64,000 bases of DNA from Phymatolithon calcareum (GCA_977006965.1 OZ345369.1:2480001-2544000), one strand, 5' to 3'. Positions 9,262 to 20,177 are shown, numbered from the stretch's first letter. A program made the numbers and translations. The notes: generated from the letters alone by a model not told the origin.

Positions 9262-12200
9262 CATGATTTTAACCGTGGTCGACATAGCTGTACAGGACAC
9301 AATTTCGTGAGCAATATGTAGAGAATTGCGCTCGAAACAGTGTGCAGTATATAGCAACGATCTGAATTCAAGTCATACCCAAATGATTGAGTGTGCACGT
9401 GAATTTCCGTTGACATTCCTAGGCTGGAAAAGTACGTTTGAAGTACGAACTTGATACAGCAGACGAACCTGTCCTCATTCCTAAACTACAGCTGTACTGT
9501 ACAGTAGTATTCCCTATCGCCTTTGTCACCAAATTTTGGGAAAAGCTACAGTAGTGTACTACTGTACAATAATTATTTAAAAATTATAATAGGGGACGAC
9601 GCATAGTGAACGAATACTGTAGCACGTTGCCTCACGAGTCGTGGCACCTCGATATCTTCGAGTGGAATCGCCCACGACACTACTGTAGGGGGAGGCAGAA
9701 AATAAGCGCTCATTCAATGTAATGCCTACGTATTCTAAAGCACAGTATTACGCATTGCACGATTAAAGCCTCCGTCAATGCTCAGCTCAGACCACTTTGC
9801 AACGTCCTTACCCTCATCCTTGTCGCTTGCGAGGCACTTTGAAGCTCATATACTGTGCAACAGTCAGAGTCATGATGACGCTGAATACATACCTCTGATG
9901 TTTCATCGAGAAGGCAACACGGAAAGATCTGGAACTCCATGTGTGACAATTAAACACACAATGGCGAGCTGGAGACCAATGCTAGGACTTCAAGAGCGAT
10001 CTACTGTACAGTACCCCCACTGTTGCCCAGTTCCCCGATTCTCCAGAGTTGTCGGCTTGCTTCAAAGTTCACATTCGATGCTCCCGTTCTATTCAATTCT
10101 TTTCGCATTTCGCTCTTAATCGCACATCACTATGATATGTTGGGCAGTGTCCTGGTTTGCCGGAAAACCATGCCGTTGCCAATATTGTAACGCTTCGCCT
10201 CCAGCGAGAAAGGACACTGTTGAACTGGTTGCAATGATTTCATTACCGCCGGCACAGGGATCGGAGCCCGCAACCATTGAAAAGTGCTACAGTACGGTAG
10301 GGCCGGCCATCACATGCTATGCCGTCAACCCCTCGTCGAAATTATCGGATGCAACGAACGATGCTCCTTTCGACGTCCTCTTCATAGAAACGTTTGAACA
10401 AGAGATCGGTTGGACGCGCTGCGACGGTCCTCGCTGTCGCCCTCAAGGCTCAAAAGAGCGTGGCAACTCCGCATTGAATCTGCACTACAGTAGTTATGCT
10501 GTCCGACGCGCGAGAAAATACAGCGCAGCAGCGCACAATGACGGTGGGCCGCAGGTGAGGAGCACGAACTTGTGCTTTTCGTACCCAGTTCAGTAAATTA
10601 CACCGGCCGGTACAGCACGAGGGAAAGTTTGAGACGTGTGCAAGTGCAGCCGACAGAAGCGCTTGTTCCTGGGCCGGTCCGCTCATCTTGTTCAAGTTTT
10701 GTACCCATTTGATCGGCCAATCATCGCAACATAGTTTTGACGGTGTCGTTCGTCTGCAAATGTAAAACCGGCACTGTGATATTGTATTGTATGGTACAGT
10801 ATGGATTCAGTGGCTTTTGCCGCCGTTAAATTCTGTTCTCATCGCACATCTTCGGTCGCCGTCAAGGATTCGCAGCTGTAGAGAAGAGTGCAAACCGCGC
10901 CGCAACGGACGAGTCGAAGTCAAGCACTCAACGCGAGTTTCGCGTCTGTTAGTGTTCGTTTTGTATCACCAAACCGGAACCATGCAACTATAACTCGATG
11001 TTCTACAGGGACCAGGGGGCCCGCATCTACAGACTGCATACCTCTGAAGTGCACAACACTATTGTCTCTCACTCTTGCGTTGTTCAGAGATTAATTGGCG
11101 AACCGTGAAACCAGATGCGACAGCACAGCATCACATCATTCTTGCATGTGTGCTAGAAAAGGCTCACATGGACTATTTCGAGTAGCTCTATTCCAGTTTT
11201 TGTATTGTTGCTTGGGATGGTGGAAAAGTCGACGCATCCCCCTTTCTCACGCACGAAAACAGCCACAAGGCGGGCGACACCGGCCACATCATGTCCGTCC
11301 CCCCACGTCAATTCGGACTGAGCAGATATCTCCGCGCGCCAGACGATCGTTCCCCTTGTGTACACCTGGTGTCTAATGCACATACAATACCTGCTGTAAA
11401 TGAAAAGTGCGCTGAGGTTGGACGCGGACTGTCATGGCGGCGGGGGGGGGGGGGGGGGGTGAATTAGACTGGCGTTCCTTCCACTAAAAAACGACTCGGA
11501 CCATCAGACCGCGTTTTCGCGCCTTGTACTGTTGTATTGTACTGTAGTCAAAATTTCAGGGGCTCGAAGAGGGCGCGCCAAGGAAGCAGGGTTGTACGTG
11601 GCGGGCGCAGCGTAACTCTGGCCTTGAGCAAAGATTACATTACCCCACAGAAGCTGCCTCTTGTCTCTAAGTTCAGCCGTTGTTTCTCTGCGTGTTCGAA
11701 GACATAAAGTCCAATACTTTTGTGACATCTCAACGCTAACCCTGAGTTTTCGTCATGGAAAGATGCGGCAGGGTCATACCAGAAGCGAGTGGTGCCTCGA
11801 ACCGGGCCGACGTCAGGCAGTTAGTTCAAAAGATGAAGATGCACAGGCTAGCAGTCCGGTTGCCCCAGATTCAGGTTGCCTCTATTGTGGAACAAACGCA
11901 TTGTGCGCGGTTTCAATAATGGCGAGCTACCTCGATCCACACCGATATCTTGAAAGAGCCTTGCAAGTGGCGAGTACAGTATCCCCCCTGTTGCAGCGGA
12001 GTGGTGCATTGTGCCCTTCGACGTCCATGTTCTTGACGATGTGTGGTGCGTCAACAATTCTTGCTCCTTCTATTCACCCCCAATATGGCGAGATGTGTTG
12101 TCCTCATCGCCTTAATGCGGGGCTTAAAAATACAGTTTATGTCTCTCCATGGCCCAATGATTTTCCAACGACTATGTCACGTCCAGTCCCTATTTCTTTT

Positions 12201-12325
12201 TGAGAGCGACAATGCCGCGTTGTGTCCTTCGCTGCAGTTTATTTTTCTCTTGCGCGACATGTTTTTGTACATTGGCATTGGGTTCCGGATGCAAGAGCAA
12301 TCTGCGATTTCAAGGCGTTTCAAAC

Positions 12326-12821
12326 CCAAATATGGTAAAGAACTTTTTTTAACACACCCGTTGCCTAAGAGTAGGGCTAAAGTCATCTATGCGAAATCGA
12401 TTTCCGAGTTGAAATCATGTATCATACCCAAGGAGTACGAGAGCAGACAGTAGAATATGCCCATGCACTGTGCTTTTGAGAAAGGCACACAGCTTTGGAT
12501 AGTTCCGTAAATTTGTATCATAATGGTGTTTTATGGGTTTTTCGTACCCTCAGCTTATTAAATGCCTTCCGCGGGAAAGACAAATTTTGACTTTCCCGCG
12601 AAAGGCAGGTCTTCATCACTCTCCTCAGCTCCAAGGATTGTATTAAGCGGAAAAATAACGCGCAGTGTTACCAAGCTCAGCCTCCGCTTTCCAACTAACC
12701 AAAAAAATTTGCGGTCGGCCGATATTTTACAAAATTCGTGCCTTTCGGAACCCTTCAAAAGGTACTTTTTCGGCCCCACTCTAAGGCGACGGGTGTGTTA
12801 AAAGTTCTTTACCATATTTGG
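12326..12821. mobile_element. MITE-like element with about 50-bp terminal inverted repeats
   Basis: The left end (12326-12377, starting CCAAATATGGTAAAGAAC) and the inverse of the right end (12773-12821) agree at all but a few positions, apart from three extra T in the left copy. The element is 496 bp and has no coding capacity. It holds an internal hairpin (12563-12607) with 17-bp arms around GCGGGAAAG. No target-site duplication is evident, so superfamily is open. It lies 185 bp beyond the 3' end of the PPDK gene. Confidence 0.75.
12563..12607. repeat. Hairpin inside the MITE-like element
   Basis: TGCCTTCCGCGGGAAAG and its near-perfect inverse (one mismatch) flank an 11-base A/T-rich loop. 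Confidence 0.75.
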
Positions 12822-13006
12822 ACTTTATTTTAAAAAAAAGGTTTAATTTTTTGTTCTCTTAGACTATTTTTAAAAACTTTTAATTTTTGCCGAATTTTAT
12901 AGTAATCTGCAAGATTTCTGGAACTTTTCAGTCATTTTTAAAATCGATTACTGTTGCCGGAGTTCCTCACCAATTCTTGATTTAATCCAATGTTTACTAC
13001 AACTCG

Positions 13007-15766
13007 TTAACCTTCAACTTCGTGCTTGGCAAGCGCGGCTTGAGCAGCGGCTAAGCGCGCGCCTGGTACTCGATAGGGACTGCAGCTGACATAGTGAAGA
13101 CCAGCGTGATGACAGAATTCAATGCTCTTGGAATCACCTCCATGTTCTCCGCAAATGCCAAGTTCAATATCTGGGCGCGTCTTCCGCCCAAGAGTCACAG
13201 CCATTTCGATCAGCTTGCCCACGCCTTGAGTGTCAATACTCTGGAACGGATTGAAGCCCAAAATCCCCTGCTTGACGTACTGATTGAGGAACTTTGCTTC
13301 GGCGTCGTCCCTGCTCATTCCGAAAGTCGTCTGCGTAAGGTCGTTTGTTCCGAAGCTGAAGAACGCAGCCTCCGTAGCCATCTCATCCGCAGTAAGCGCT
13401 GCTCTGGGAACCTCAACCATTGTTCCATAGTCAAAAGGTACTCTTACGCGAAGATGCTCATAAGTCTCTTCGGCAATCTTGTCCACCAACCCGCGCATCA
13501 CCTTCAGTTCGTTGACATGACCAGCAAGCGGAATCATGATCTTCACACGTACTTTCCTGCCTTCTAGCTGAACGCAAGCAGCAGCTTGTAAGATCGCTCG
13601 AACCTGCATCTCTGAAACTTCTGGCATCATAATCCCCAATCGATCGCCACGAAGACCGAGCATCGGATTCGCTTCACGCAGCGACTCTACGCGACCGAGA
13701 ACCTTTTGCTTCTGCTGAACTGCGCCGAGGATCTTGTCGATTTCGGTTAGCGTATTGGAATGCATTAGCTGTATTTTGAGCTCAGCCAATGCGACGACAA
13801 GGTCATCATGAGCCGGTAGGAATTCATGGAGGGGCGGGTCCAGAAGACGAATTACGACCGGGAGTCCGTCCATCGCTCTGAAGATATTCTCGAAGTCACT
13901 TCGCTGCATCGGCAATAGCTTTTCCAACGCAGATGAGCGACGCGATGCGTCTTCGGCCATAATCATCTCCTGTACAATGGGCACCCGATCCGTTTCGAAG
14001 AACATATGCTCCGTGCGGCAAAGACCAATGCCTTCTGCACCATAGAGTCGCGCTCTGCCTGCATCTTCACCGTTGTCTGCGTTTGCCCAAACCTTGAGGT
14101 TACGCATCTCATCAGCCCAAGACAGGAACTTGTTCAAAACAACCTCTTTTCGAAAGTCTGGATCTCTTGTATCCATTTTGCCGAGGAAAACTTCGCCCGT
14201 TCCACCATCAATGCTTATCCAATCTCCTTCACAAACCTTGACTTCACCCTGCTTTCGGTGAATGACAAAGCATCTCTGGCTGACATCGATTTTCATCTGC
14301 TCTGCGCCGCAAACCGCTGGGATGCCAAGTTGTCGTGCGACCACCGCGGCGTGGCTTGTTGCCCCGCCTCGACTTGTTAGAATACCCTTCGAAGCAATCA
14401 TTCCGTGCACATCTTCCGGCTTTGTCTCGGAGCGAACCATGATAACGTTTTCTCCTTGATTTGCCCATTTCTCTGCCGTATTAGCGTCGAACACAGCCAT
14501 TCCGACAGCGGCACCAGGGCTTGCGTTGACTGCCTTTTTGACTAACAGCGTGCCCATTTCTTGTGCTTGGATTTTCGCTGTTTCCGAAAACTGCCGATGA
14601 AGAAAATTGTCAATTTGGTCAGGCTTGATGCGATTCAATGCTGCCTTTTTGTCAATCATTCCTTCGTTGACCAAATCAACTGCAATCTGGACAGCGGCTC
14701 TAGCTGTTCGCTTGCCGTCGCGAGTTTGAAGAATCCACAACCGTCCCTTCTCGATAGTAAACTCTATGTCCTGCATATCCTTGAAATTGGTTTCGAGGAT
14801 GTTGCATGCGTCACAGAGTCGAGAGTAGATGTCCGGCATTTCCTTCTCAAGGGCGGCAATGGCTGTAGTGTTACGAATACCGGCGACAACGTCCTCACCC
14901 TGGGCAAGAAGCAGGTAGTCTCCAAACAACTCTTTGTCCCCGGTCACGGGACTTCGGGTGAAGACGACGCCTGTACCACTTCTTTCGTCAGCGTTCCCGA
15001 AAACCATGGTCTGGACATTGACAGCGGTACCCAGGTCATGGCTAATTCCTGTCGCGTTACGGTAGTCATATGCCCGCTTACCAAACCAACTGCCGAATAC
15101 AGCCTTCACAGCTAGGTTAAGTTGCTTGAAAGGGTCTTGCGGGAAATCGTTGCCGGTATGAGCCTTTATAACATGCTTGAAGCTGGTGATAATTTCTTGC
15201 CAATCGTTGGCGGATAGATCTGAGTCGTTTTGGAGTCCCTTACGATCCTTCTTCTGCAGGATGATGTCATCAAATTCATCGTCATGAACGCCCATAACAA
15301 CTGACCCAAACATCTGAATCAGACGGCGGTAAGAATCGTAGGCAAACCTTTCGTCCTGACTGGTTTTGGCCAACTGAAGAGTGGCTTCGTCATTGAGTCC
15401 AATGTTGAGTACGGTATCCATCATGCCCGGCATCGAGAACTTTGCTCCTGAGCGACAAGACAGAAGTAGCGGGTTGTCAGAATGTCCGAACTTCTTTCCC
15501 ATCTGATGCTCCAGGTTAAGGATGGCTTTTTCCATTTGCGGCCAGAGCGCGGAAGGAAGTTTGTGGTCTTCCTGCATGTAGGCCTTGCAAGCCTCCGTAG
15601 AAACTGTAAATCCGGGCGGTACCGGGATGTTGATGCGAGTCATTTCTGCAAGATTAGCTCCTTTTCCACCCAGGAGCCCGCGGACGGTATCCCAGTTTTT
15701 GGGCTTCACATCGGTGTAAAGCTTGTCAAGCTCGTTAAACATGTAGACAAACGCCCTGCCTTCCAT
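13007..15766 (-). CDS. ppdK: Pyruvate, phosphate dikinase (PPDK)
   Basis: Interconverts pyruvate + ATP + Pi and PEP + AMP + PPi (EC 2.7.9.1). The 919-residue protein from the ATG at 15766 is full length for the family (about 870-950). An ATP-grasp domain (LLGGKGANLAEM near 31; VVFTRSPVTG near 267) is followed by the phospho-His domain (about 430-510), whose SRGGATSHAAVVAR holds His 472 and the Thr 470 that is the regulatory site in plant enzymes. The C-terminal PEP/pyruvate barrel shows GIGLCRTEHMFF, MVEVPRAALTADE, FFSFGTNDLTQTTFG and GICGEHGG with the catalytic Cys near 872. The frame runs on to a TTG at 15856, but a TATA box at 15878-15886 would place transcription start near there, making those 30 codons leader. 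No transit peptide is then visible, suggesting a cytosolic enzyme; an unseen upstream exon is the alternative. Confidence 0.97.
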   Translation of the reverse strand: MEGRAFVYMFNELDKLYTDVKPKNWDTVRGLLGGKGANLAEMTRINIPVPPGFTVSTEACKAYMQEDHKLPSALWPQMEKAILNLEHQMGKKFGHSDNPLLLSCRSGAKFSMPGMMDTVLNIGLNDEATLQLAKTSQDERFAYDSYRRLIQMFGSVVMGVHDDEFDDIILQKKDRKGLQNDSDLSANDWQEIITSFKHVIKAHTGNDFPQDPFKQLNLAVKAVFGSWFGKRAYDYRNATGISHDLGTAVNVQTMVFGNADERSGTGVVFTRSPVTGDKELFGDYLLLAQGEDVVAGIRNTTAIAALEKEMPDIYSRLCDACNILETNFKDMQDIEFTIEKGRLWILQTRDGKRTARAAVQIAVDLVNEGMIDKKAALNRIKPDQIDNFLHRQFSETAKIQAQEMGTLLVKKAVNASPGAAVGMAVFDANTAEKWANQGENVIMVRSETKPEDVHGMIASKGILTSRGGATSHAAVVARQLGIPAVCGAEQMKIDVSQRCFVIHRKQGEVKVCEGDWISIDGGTGEVFLGKMDTRDPDFRKEVVLNKFLSWADEMRNLKVWANADNGEDAGRARLYGAEGIGLCRTEHMFFETDRVPIVQEMIMAEDASRRSSALEKLLPMQRSDFENIFRAMDGLPVVIRLLDPPLHEFLPAHDDLVVALAELKIQLMHSNTLTEIDKILGAVQQKQKVLGRVESLREANPMLGLRGDRLGIMMPEVSEMQVRAILQAAACVQLEGRKVRVKIMIPLAGHVNELKVMRGLVDKIAEETYEHLRVRVPFDYGTMVEVPRAALTADEMATEAAFFSFGTNDLTQTTFGMSRDDAEAKFLNQYVKQGILGFNPFQSIDTQGVGKLIEMAVTLGRKTRPDIELGICGEHGGDSKSIEFCHHAGLHYVSCSPYRVPGARLAAAQAALAKHEVEG

Positions 15767-15877
15767 GTTGATAAGAGAATTGAGTAGGCGCTGTGCTAAT
15801 GGTTTTGCAAATGATTGTGCGAATGGTTGGTTCTCGGTTGTTGTACATAGCGGCAAGTCGGCGTTGAGGTGGAGCTA

Positions 15878-15886
15878 CTTTATATA
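15878..15886 (-). promoter_or_regulatory. TATA box of the PPDK gene
   Basis: TATATAAAG on the minus strand lies about 115 bp upstream of the PPDK ATG. A start of transcription about 30 bp downstream would give a leader of about 80-90 nt. An in-frame stop at 15875-15877 closes the PPDK frame next to it. Confidence 0.55.
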
Positions 15887-18672
15887 GTGCAAAGAGGCCT
15901 AGAAATGTGCATGGAACAAAATAATAAGATGGCGGCGAGGGTGGGGGGCAATGAGCTACGCAGTGGATCTATTGGAGAAGCATAGTGGAGGATGTATGAC
16001 TGAGCACTTGCTCTGAGATGCGAAGCCATCCTACTGGGCTAACATATACCTGAATGGAAGATAAGATCTCGCACATTGCAAGGGCTTCGACGCAAGCAGC
16101 CAGAGAAAGATATTTGTGCGTTCGGATGAGGTACAGGATTATCATGATCTCGAAGATTCTTTGCCTCGTGTCCCCTTTTGTTTCTCAAAAAAAGCCGGCA
16201 GCCAAATTTCAAAGGCGAACCACTGTGTCAATACTGGCAAGGCAATCTCCGACAACTCAAATGAGTGCAAGACACGCTTCATTACTACTGCCAACGACAA
16301 ATAAAAATCAGCGGTGGGTGGTTAAAGGGCAGTAACCTCACATGATCGACTGCACGAGACAGCTTCCACAGAGTTAAAATGGCAAGAGAATCATCACGAT
16401 CATGTGATTTTTGTGTAACGATGATCATCATGATCATTACACAAAAATCACACTCTGTACTGTATCTACTTTGTAGAATACGATCAGGGGCAATGCCACC
16501 TTCAAAACAACGAATTAACATCCAGTTTGCGTAAGATCCATTTGTGTTATAGTGCAAGAAGTTACTACTTTTTTGCAGCATTTGATTGGTTCCTTTCCAC
16601 TTTTTCGATAAATTTTGAGAGCCATTTTGAGCTTCATTGTGCTTCTCTAGAGTGTCTACCAAACCCCGGGACTCTGGTGACGTGCCCAACCGAAACATAC
16701 AAACAGCTCTCAATGTCGCAAAGGATAGAGTAAAATGATCACCAGGATCCATCATGGATTGGAGAAAACTTTGGCCGCCGAAGCGCTGCTAGCCTCATTT
16801 GGAGGAAATGTACTACCTATATACAATTTACGGTACAGGTGTTATTACATAGCAAAAATGTGTTTCGTGCCACGATCAAATATTGCGCAACTGAGGTTGC
16901 ATTACCTCGGTAAAAAGTTCAAGGAGACACCAGTGTGGCAGTAAGGTGTCCTATGCACGCAGGTAATACTTCATGAGCGAACGGGCTGGCTGTATATTGG
17001 TTTCTCACCCTGTTTTGCTTCCTACCAGCAGACTTCGAGAGCTCTTTTTTGCAGATGATACTTCAGCTCCTTGGTTTCGAACCAGATCGAAAGTATGACG
17101 GCAGATTTGACCATGAATTTTCTTTCTTCCAGGAATGTAAAACTTTGAACAGGCACACGGAGATCTAGTCTTCATCCAAGACGCTGTCTTGTTCTTACGA
17201 AAATTGTCTCTTAAATGCGCGTTTCGAGAATTTCAATATGTATCTATGATCGAATAGCAAAGAAAATGGAGGAGGAAGATGTATTTAGCGACGGCACAGG
17301 TTTGTTCCGAGCGTAAATTTTTGGAAACAGTGAAGAAACAATTTGCGTACCGGCATAGCGTTTGCAAATTGAAAAGCACACTAGGATTGCATCTTTTGAT
17401 CCTTTCGCTTGAAAAATTGTAGCTTGTTACACATATGTGCAAAATACATTCGAAGTGCCTACATATGCATGTGAAAATATTTTATTTTAATAAAATATCA
17501 TTTTAAAAAATGAGACTCTTTCTTTCTGCATGGAGATTACCTTCCACCGCTGAAGCGTCGAAATCATTTGAATGAAGGTACTACCTCACGTGCCTGTTCT
17601 CAGAAACGTCTCATGCTAGATTACAACTATAATATCTCCTTTCACACACGTATTGCGCCAGATTGGGGATAAGAAGAGAAAAAATATTTTTGTCAGGGAG
17701 GCAAGTTTCGGAAATCTTCATCAGTTGACGGAAGTTTTCGTATCTTGCGGAAAGGGGAGCTGAGGAGAGCATGAATCTGGCTTTTGCTTTTCGACAACTG
17801 CAAAGTCCATAAGAGAGACCAGTGGAGAACCTCTAGAGAAGTGAAATGTTTTCATCCCAAGCCCTCGTGTTACTAGCTACGATAGCCGAAGAAGCAAGTG
17901 AGCCCTCAATACCGGCGATACAATAGATTAAGGACCTTCACTGGGCATGGTTAGCATATGTTCTACGCACGGATGAGAATAGGTTCGTTCGCAGGATACT
18001 ACTGCAATGCGTACCCGGAACATACTCTTCTCTACTTGGCGATATACCAAACCAATATGTCGAATTGGCCATAACAAACGCCTCCGACCTCAGCAAGTGG
18101 AATCAAATGAAGCCTTCTAGACGTGCTAGCCTCTTACGTGAATAAAGCAATCATGATCATCATCATCGTTCTAGCTCTTATCAATAGTGCTGTGATATGA
18201 TCAATATTAGAATAAAATTTAGGTTTTCACGTAACTAATGATTCTGTGGTCGAAACCACGGGGTTTCGTTGTGACGAGCAAATGCATGACCTTCGTTCCG
18301 TCAAATCATAGTCCGCTACACAGAAATAGGGAGGAAAGATAGACGATCACAGGAGTTCTAATTGATGTCCGTAGCTCTAACGCGCTGTGGTGATGATTTG
18401 AGGCTCTGGACTCGCGAATCGTGGAACCATTGTCTAATGACGAGCGACAGGCAGATAAGAAGCTTGCTTACAATTAGCAGGATTAATGCCCTGCCGTAAT
18501 CTAAGTAGAGGAAAAATAAAAAGCACTGCTTGCTAGCCCCATAGGGGAATAAGCTGTAAGAATGTAATACCTGAACTGCCGGAGAGATCAGAGTATTCCA
18601 TCCTAAGGAGTTGTGGACCTCGCTCGCGCATATGGGCAAGATGTCCAGAGCGGGTACCCTGGACCTGAAGTT
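15887..18672. other. Spacer upstream of PPDK, no gene recognised
   Basis: Short frames only. It contains the 16403-16452 hairpin, one isolated TACTGTA (16458), an A/T-rich near-palindrome at about 17469-17491 and diffuse A/T-rich sequence. The PPDK promoter should lie in the first few hundred bases. Confidence 0.5.
16403..16452. repeat. Hairpin with perfect 16-bp arms
   Basis: TGTGATTTTTGTGTAA (16403-16418) is exactly inverted at 16437-16452. The 18-base loop contains TGATCATCATGATCA, itself a small inverted repeat. It lies 0.6 kb upstream of PPDK. Confidence 0.85.
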
Positions 18673-19020
18673 TGTAATCACTGGGAGTGAAATGATAAGG
18701 GTTGGGGTTTATCTTGAAAAGGGGTGATGTCTCTGTGATGCGATGCCTCTGTCTAAGATGCGATCAGAATCGTCGCTTAAATAGGGCAGGGGCAAGCAAT
18801 TGCACACCCTGCAAAAAGGGGTGCACTATCCGACGCTGGACTAATAGTACGTTGAGTGTTAGTCGGTGGCTGCGATAAATCCGTTGGTTCCTTTTGGAAG
18901 AGTCGTTCACCATACTGTGTTGACAGTGTCGGTGGATAGATCGCAAGGAACCGTTGTAGAGCTCCTAGGTCGATGGTGATAATGTCGTTCATTACACCCC
19001 TGCAACATTGCGTGTCTACA
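18673..19020 (-). mobile_element. Solo LTR, minus strand
   Basis: This 348-bp sequence reads TGTAGACA...GATTACA on the minus strand (TG...CA ends) and is flanked by a direct 4-bp repeat AGTT (18669-18672 and 19021-19024). It is about 85% identical along its whole length to the LTR at 40113-40459. A CCCTATTTAA box about 100 bp before the 3' end is the likely LTR promoter. No primer-binding site, gag or pol sequence lies next to it, so it is a solo LTR left by recombination. Confidence 0.82.
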
Positions 19021-19324
19021 AGTTGGTGTCGTGCAGGTTCCATTTAATGTTGTTGTAGGTTGAGGATGCTGTGTGCGTAGCGAGAACGATTGATGTTGAC
19101 GGTGTGGGGGTTGCGTGTGGAGAGCATATGTCGGGGATGTGGTCTTCTTCTTGAGAGAAGTGAGATGTGGAGATGAGAGCAGTATATAAATCGGAGTGAG
19201 ATTGTGACGGATGCGAGTGGAAGCAAGTATGACCGATACGAGCGGCAATTGCCAGACATGGCACATTCTCACAAAGCATTCATTAGAGAGTTTCGCAAAT
19301 GTGGCCGGCGCTACGAGCTCAAGC

Positions 19325-19815
19325 AAAGCACTGGTTCCAAAGTTTGTCGCCAAGATTGATTTTCTCCACAGCGGGGCTCTGTTGAGCATCACTCTTAGCC
19401 ACCTCAGACGCGTGTTTTTGTCTGTTCTATGTAGAACTCCTTATAGCTTGTTCGGCTTGTCTGTAGGGATTTTTATTTATTCCCTATTCCCTTATTCTTC
19501 CTTCTACTATCATTTAAATGTATCCTCTAATCGGTGCATCTTCTTCGACACCGTGCCGACTTCCGCTTGTTTTAACGCTCCTGTAATGTTCTCCTATTTT
19601 CTGAGATAGTCAATATCCTTTGATGCGTCTACCAAATCCTCTTTTCTCCCTCCATATTCTTCCGCATCTTCCAGGTAGTTCTTCCACCTAACTAGGCTCA
19701 AAGCGAACCTTTCAGCATGATTTGCTCTGCTCATCCCTGGGTTGGCGAGTCGGCACAGCACACGCATCCGCTCTCTTCGATATTCGCCATATATTCCAAA
19801 AAAGTACTTGGGGAA
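19325..19815 (-). pseudogene. LINE 3' fragment (C-terminal end of ORF2)
   Basis: This minus-strand sequence encodes a decayed LINE C-terminus. RAPLWRKSILATNFGTS near its 3' end aligns with RVPLWRKSIMAKFFGTG of the LINE at 43.5 kb, and the DNA of both copies can be followed in parallel for about 450 bp. The reverse transcriptase domain is absent, as expected for a 5'-truncated insertion. The stretch from 19021 to 19324 has no gene; on the minus strand it carries a TTTATATA box near 19190, possibly part of another LTR. Confidence 0.7.
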
Positions 19816-20126
19816 ACTGTATGTTATTATTATGAGGAAATTTGCTACATGGACGGAAAAAGTGGGGAAAGTTCGCTAAAACGGCACTCCTTGCCAAAAC
19901 TACTACTCATCCGTTATGATACGCAGAGCGCTCTATGCGACTCTAAATTGTATTATCGAGGACATTCTAGGTGCTCAGATAGAAAACCAGACATAAGAGA
20001 AAAGCCACCTTTTCACCGAGTAAGCCTTGCCGGTATATTTGAATGACTGTGGGGTTTTTAAAAATAAACGTGTCAAAAAGAGTAAAAATTATTTCGTGCG
20101 CTACTTTCTGCTTTAGTTTCGGGTCG
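19816..20126. other. Spacer left of the Harbinger target repeat
   Basis: No gene recognised. A CGTGCGCTACT stretch just before 20127 is shared with the related site near 36760, so the repeat into which Harbinger inserted starts in this stretch. Confidence 0.4.
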
Positions 20127-20177
20127 CAAGTAGCATCTTCGTCATCGCAGGTGGTGAGGTCGACTATCATGGACTGA
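20127..20177. repeat. Left half of the Harbinger target repeat
   Basis: 51 bases aligned without gaps to 36796-36846. With 23844-23874 it forms the interrupted host repeat. Confidence 0.8.

Larger units (their letters stand above)
3471..11981. repeat. Dispersed TACTGTA/TACAGTA motif field
   Basis: By manual count about 40 copies of TACTGTA or its complement lie between 3471 and 11981, against about one expected by chance on two strands. Examples: 3471, 3476, 3550, 3576, 3581, 3898, 3978, 3997, 4166, 4176, 4390, 6620, 8177, 9206, 9255, 9495, 9560, 10002, 10288, 11540. Several overlap to form the 12-mer palindrome TACTGTACAGTA (3997, 6620, 9495, 10002), or the reverse order TACAGTACTGTA (3471). 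Copies are almost all intergenic; one lies in the ABHD17-like gene (5168). Beyond 12 kb only a few occur in 52 kb. Function unknown. Confidence 0.85.
6682..12325. other. Long spacer without a recognised gene
   Basis: Frames of up to 180 codons exist (6729-7181, 10132-10596, 11661-12203), but none shows a known family, a recognisable domain or a compositional signal. The stretch holds most of the TACTGTA motif field, palindromes at 7969-7980, 8341-8372 and 9206-9261, an AT-rich trinucleotide patch (AATAAT) near 7590-7631 and a run of 18 G at 11442-11459. A non-coding RNA gene here cannot be ruled out from sequence alone. Confidence 0.5.

Noticed and set aside
10132-10596. 154-codon plus-strand frame
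   Set aside because: Contains motif-field sequence (TACAGTA copies) and no recognisable protein features.
11442-11459. Run of 18 G
   Set aside because: Simple homopolymer; possible assembly or slippage artefact rather than a feature.
11661-12203. 180-codon plus-strand frame
   Set aside because: Unrecognised, compositionally irregular and without a supported start.
12043-12453. 136-codon plus-strand frame
   Set aside because: Runs into the left end of the MITE-like element, so it cannot be an old conserved gene.
15767-15856. Thirty extra in-frame codons at the PPDK 5' end as a transit peptide
   Set aside because: They open with TTG only, and the TATA box lies just upstream, so they are more likely leader; kept as an alternative.
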